From: Carallia brachiata
Lineage: Eukaryota > Streptophyta > Magnoliopsida > Malpighiales > Rhizophoraceae
Reading direction: 5' to 3'
DNA length: 64,000 nucleotides
Assembly (NCBI GenBank): GCA_021464245.1
Contig: JADCRB010000001.1
Span: 877,169-941,168, forward strand
How positions within the stretch are numbered: the first letter of the stretch is position 1; every line of letters starts with the position of its first letter. The notes below the pieces were generated by a model that saw only the letters and a list, made by a program, of their open reading frames with translations, searched no databases and was not told where the DNA came from. Positions 61,383 to 64,000 of this stretch are shown here, piece by piece. Both the position numbers and the translations under genes were made by a program.

Positions 61383-61830
61383 CTAAGGTTGTCAGAACCG
61401 GACCGGTTATTGAACCGGAAACATTAGTGGGTCAAGGTTCAACCGGTTCAACTGGTGGTTGAACCGGTATTTAATAATATATATATTTATAAATGTAATT
61501 AAAATAATAATATTTATAAAATAATGATTAAATATTTATTTTTTTAGTTTTAAGGATTAAATTGAAAAATTTGATTAAGTTTTGGACTAAATTGAGATTT
61601 TAAGTATAGTTAAATGTCAAATTATAATTTAAGTAAATAATGAGGTCAAATTATAATTTATAAATTTTTGGTTTAATTCTAAATCGGTCTGACCGGTCTG
61701 ATTTTTGACCAGTTTTGACCGGTCCGGTCAGCCCTCCCTTTTTATGCCTAAACTAGATCGAACTGAGGACCGATCACCGATCCAACTGATTGAATCGGTC
61801 GGTTCGGTCCGGTCCGATTTTGATACACTG
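61383..61830. mobile_element. Second copy of the ACCGG-rich hAT-type MITE
   Basis: It shares with 50781-51401 the left part (GGACCGGTTATTGAACCGG, TAGTGG, AAGGTTCAACCGGTT, CCGGTATTTAAT) and the right part (TTTTGACCGGTCCGGTC, then GGTCCGGTCCGATTTTG ... ACACTG). It lacks the SINE insert and shows no intact target duplication. Confidence 0.78.
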
Positions 61831-62559
61831 TGTTGGACACCGCACACTCGACGTGCACATGGCCCTACAAGCATGGGTCGGTGACTTCCCCACAAGTCGG
61901 TCACAACGCAGTCAGATCCGATGAAATTCTGACTTCTGAGGCGGCAGGCCGAATTAATAAAAACGAAAAACAAAAGTAATTTTTATTATAATAAAAAAAA
62001 TGAGTTAAAATTTTATCAATTTATGTGTCAGCAAAGTTTTTTTCTTCAGTTTTGAAATATCAAGAACCAAAATGGTAATCATACAGTGTTAGTAATTGTT
62101 TCCCGGAGATATGGCAGAAATTACACATTGCCCGAGCGGTAATTGATGAGATGAAAAAAAAAAATACAGTAGGATATGATAAACAACGATAAAAAAAAAA
62201 AAAAGGTGTTTAAATAGTCTTTAATGAAATATTTTAATAGTTAAAATTTAAATTTTTAATTTTAAAAATAAATATAAATTTTATATGAGGAAAGAGATAA
62301 AAAATATTTATATTATATAATTTATCGTCTGATCAGTTTTATAATTGATAAATAAAGAGAAAAATGTGGGAAAATATATGATTAATTAGGAAAAAAAAAT
62401 TGTTACATAGTTAAAACATAAAATAAGAGAGCGGAGAGAGCAGAGTACTTTTCACGTGGAGTGTTAGCTGGCTGACGGAGAGAGGTCCTCGGATCCATGG
62501 CCTCCTCTGCAACACGTGGCCCATCTCCTAGGCATTTCATACGGAAAAGTTACGTGTGA

Positions 62560-62760
62560 TCCTACAATTTCATGATTAAATATTATTTAAATTTATATTT
62601 TATTTAATAAATAATATATTTTATATAATTATAATAATAAAAAATAATTTAAAAATATTAATTTTTTATTTTATATTTTTAATTACAATTATATAAAATA
62701 TATATTATATTACATTAATTAAATATCGTTTAGATATAATTTAACCACGGTATGCAATAG
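62560..62760. mobile_element. AT-rich foldback MITE
   Basis: The halves are imperfect inverted repeats: ATATTTTATATAATTATAAT on the left is mirrored by ATTACAATTATATAAAATAT on the right, and TGATTAAATATT by the outer AATATCGTTTAGAT region. There is no coding. Confidence 0.55.
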
Positions 62761-63938
62761 TTCCTCCTACCTATTAGCTGTATGAAATGTTAACTGAAAG
62801 CAATTTATAATTTATAACCAGGCAGCAAGCTTGTACAGGTGAAAGTAATGGTATCGCTTTTCCACTTTTTGGCTGGAGGCCGGTTTGTTTGAGAGTGCAC
62901 CCTACATTTAGCCTCTTGCACCCCACAGAAACTTTTGTCTCATTCATCTCAACTGATGGGTCAAAACATGAAATTTGGCCTGATTCTGGGAACCAATTCT
63001 ACGAAGGGAATCTTCTGCCGAATGGTATTTTACATGTTATGAATCATTATCTTTGTTTACTTTGGGTTAGAATTATATTATCATTTTCTTTTTCTTTAGT
63101 ATTTCACTATCATAACAAGTCTGGGCCGAGGAAATGGAGCACAGTGGCTAAACCCAATTGCCTCAACTCACCAAAACCCACTTTTAATTAATTAATAAAA
63201 TTTCATTAACAACGTATAATAATTAATAGGACCTAAACCGTGCGGTGGCACCAACGAGTAATAAAGAATTATTTTTTATAAAATTTAAATTAAAATTTAT
63301 ATAAAAATTACTTTAAAATATGAAGTGTACGTAATATATATGATTTCTTAAAGGGTTATGTTTTTCTTTGAATTTTTTATAAAAAGTGAAAAGATAATTA
63401 TATTATATATGTATTGGGTATGCCAAACATTTCGGATGTCATTTTAATAACACGCGCCCAATCTCTTCTGCTTTCGTGGAGCCTTTCTCTCCCTACTTTC
63501 TTATAAGCATTGTTTTTGTCCCTCTGCTTCTTTTGTTTGTCGTCTTCCACTTTCCTTTTATTTTTTCTGAAGCATTTTTACACTGTTTGTATTTTTTAAT
63601 AAAGTTTCTGTCTTTTCCATTCTTCGGAGCCTTCTTGAAAATGGGTTTCTCGGACTCTTCTTCGTTTTGGAGGCTCAATTTAAGCCTGTTGGTTTTTCGA
63701 AGTGCAAGCAGGCCATACCTTTTTTTTTTTTTTTTTTGTCTGCTAACTGAATTGGCCAGGGAGCCCATTAAAATATGTAGTGGGGGTAAAAGACAAGTGA
63801 ATTTGAGTTCATATATGTTTTTTATAAATAAATTATTAAATTTGTTAATATATTTAAATTGGTTGCATTGGCATCACTTGCTTTGGTTGGTATTTTAAAA
63901 GTTTTCGTTTTTGCTCATTTTATGGTATTTTGATGCAG

Positions 63939-64000
63939 GTCATTACTCTTCACCAGAGCTCCTGTACTTGTACAGATACTAGAAGATGACAATTCCAAGT
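63939..64000 (+). other. Possible first coding exon of a truncated gene
   Basis: A possible acceptor (TTTTGATGCAG|GTCATT) at 63938 is followed by an ATG at 63986, whose frame (MTIPS) is open to the window edge and preceded by an in-frame TAG. Too short to identify. Confidence 0.2.

Larger units (their letters stand above)
59217..64000. other. Intergenic with MITEs
   Basis: It contains the elements at 59944-60839, 61383-61830 and 62560-62760. A GC-richer stretch near 61830-61960 and one near 62440-62540 (with CACGTGG and ACACGTGG motifs) have no recognisable coding. Open frames at 62889-63191 and 63476-63898 match nothing known to me. Confidence 0.5.

Noticed and set aside
62500..62560. Short frame beginning MASSATRG after ACGTG motifs
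   Set aside because: It ends after about 20 codons and has no matching downstream exon.
63476..63898. 140-aa hydrophobic open frame
   Set aside because: Rich in F/L from T-rich DNA, with no family pattern; more likely leader or intron.
1..64000. CRISPR arrays, operons, rRNA or intact tRNA genes
   Set aside because: None seen; tRNA-like boxes at 51.2 and 57.9 kb belong to SINEs, and the window is eukaryotic.

Overview
The window is nuclear DNA of a flowering plant, almost certainly a woody eudicot. It has AT-rich intergenic DNA, GT-AG introns, plant-only gene families (GIGANTEA, DUF3511, PMEI) and typical plant transposons (Copia, TRIM, tRNA-derived SINE, hAT-type MITEs). A Citrus-like genome is possible from the look of the proteins, but the sequence alone does not prove it.

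Layout. 236-2749: a complete insertion of a small non-autonomous Copia retrotransposon (two 477/478-bp LTRs, 5-bp target duplication GATAT, no integrase or reverse transcriptase, broken gag). 3.0-5.4 kb: a single-exon pectin methylesterase/invertase inhibitor gene and a decayed tandem paralogue. 7.86-8.97 kb: a receptor-like kinase broken by two 1-bp deletions. 12.16-12.42 kb: a small DUF3511 gene. 14.7-18.4 kb (minus): a seven-exon CDK-like kinase of the At1g54610 type with an N-myristoylation-type start. 19.4-22.6 kb (minus): an unrecognised plant gene with a possible CaaX C-terminus. 26.1-29.9 kb (minus): a three-exon conserved gene of unknown function. 31.6-32.0 kb: an RNase H relic of a retroelement. 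32.9-43.1 kb (minus): a complete GIGANTEA (GI) gene, 14 coding exons and 1162 aa, with 5' UTR introns and a promoter rich in ACGT cores and evening-element-like sites. 43.1-51.6 kb: a gene desert full of MITEs. 51.8-59.2 kb (plus): a complete 15-exon SOL1-type carboxypeptidase gene. 59.2-64 kb: more MITEs and possibly the first exon of another gene at the edge.

The genes do not form a pathway: they are a clock/flowering regulator (GI), a peptide-processing protease (SOL1), kinases and a cell-wall enzyme inhibitor, each with its own promoter. What links the region is transposon activity. The clearest structures not explained by genes are a recently inserted Copia element that cannot have moved itself, a hAT-type MITE with an exact 8-bp target duplication and a SINE-like insert, a TRIM in a GI intron, a SINE with a 15-bp duplication in a SOL1 intron, an inverted pair of MITEs upstream of GI, and a GC-rich palindromic island at 47.4 kb. 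I found no convincing new biological system. Exon models come from manual splice-site reading; all reading frames close in GI, SOL1, the CDK-like kinase and the 26-30 kb gene, but not in the 19-22 kb gene.
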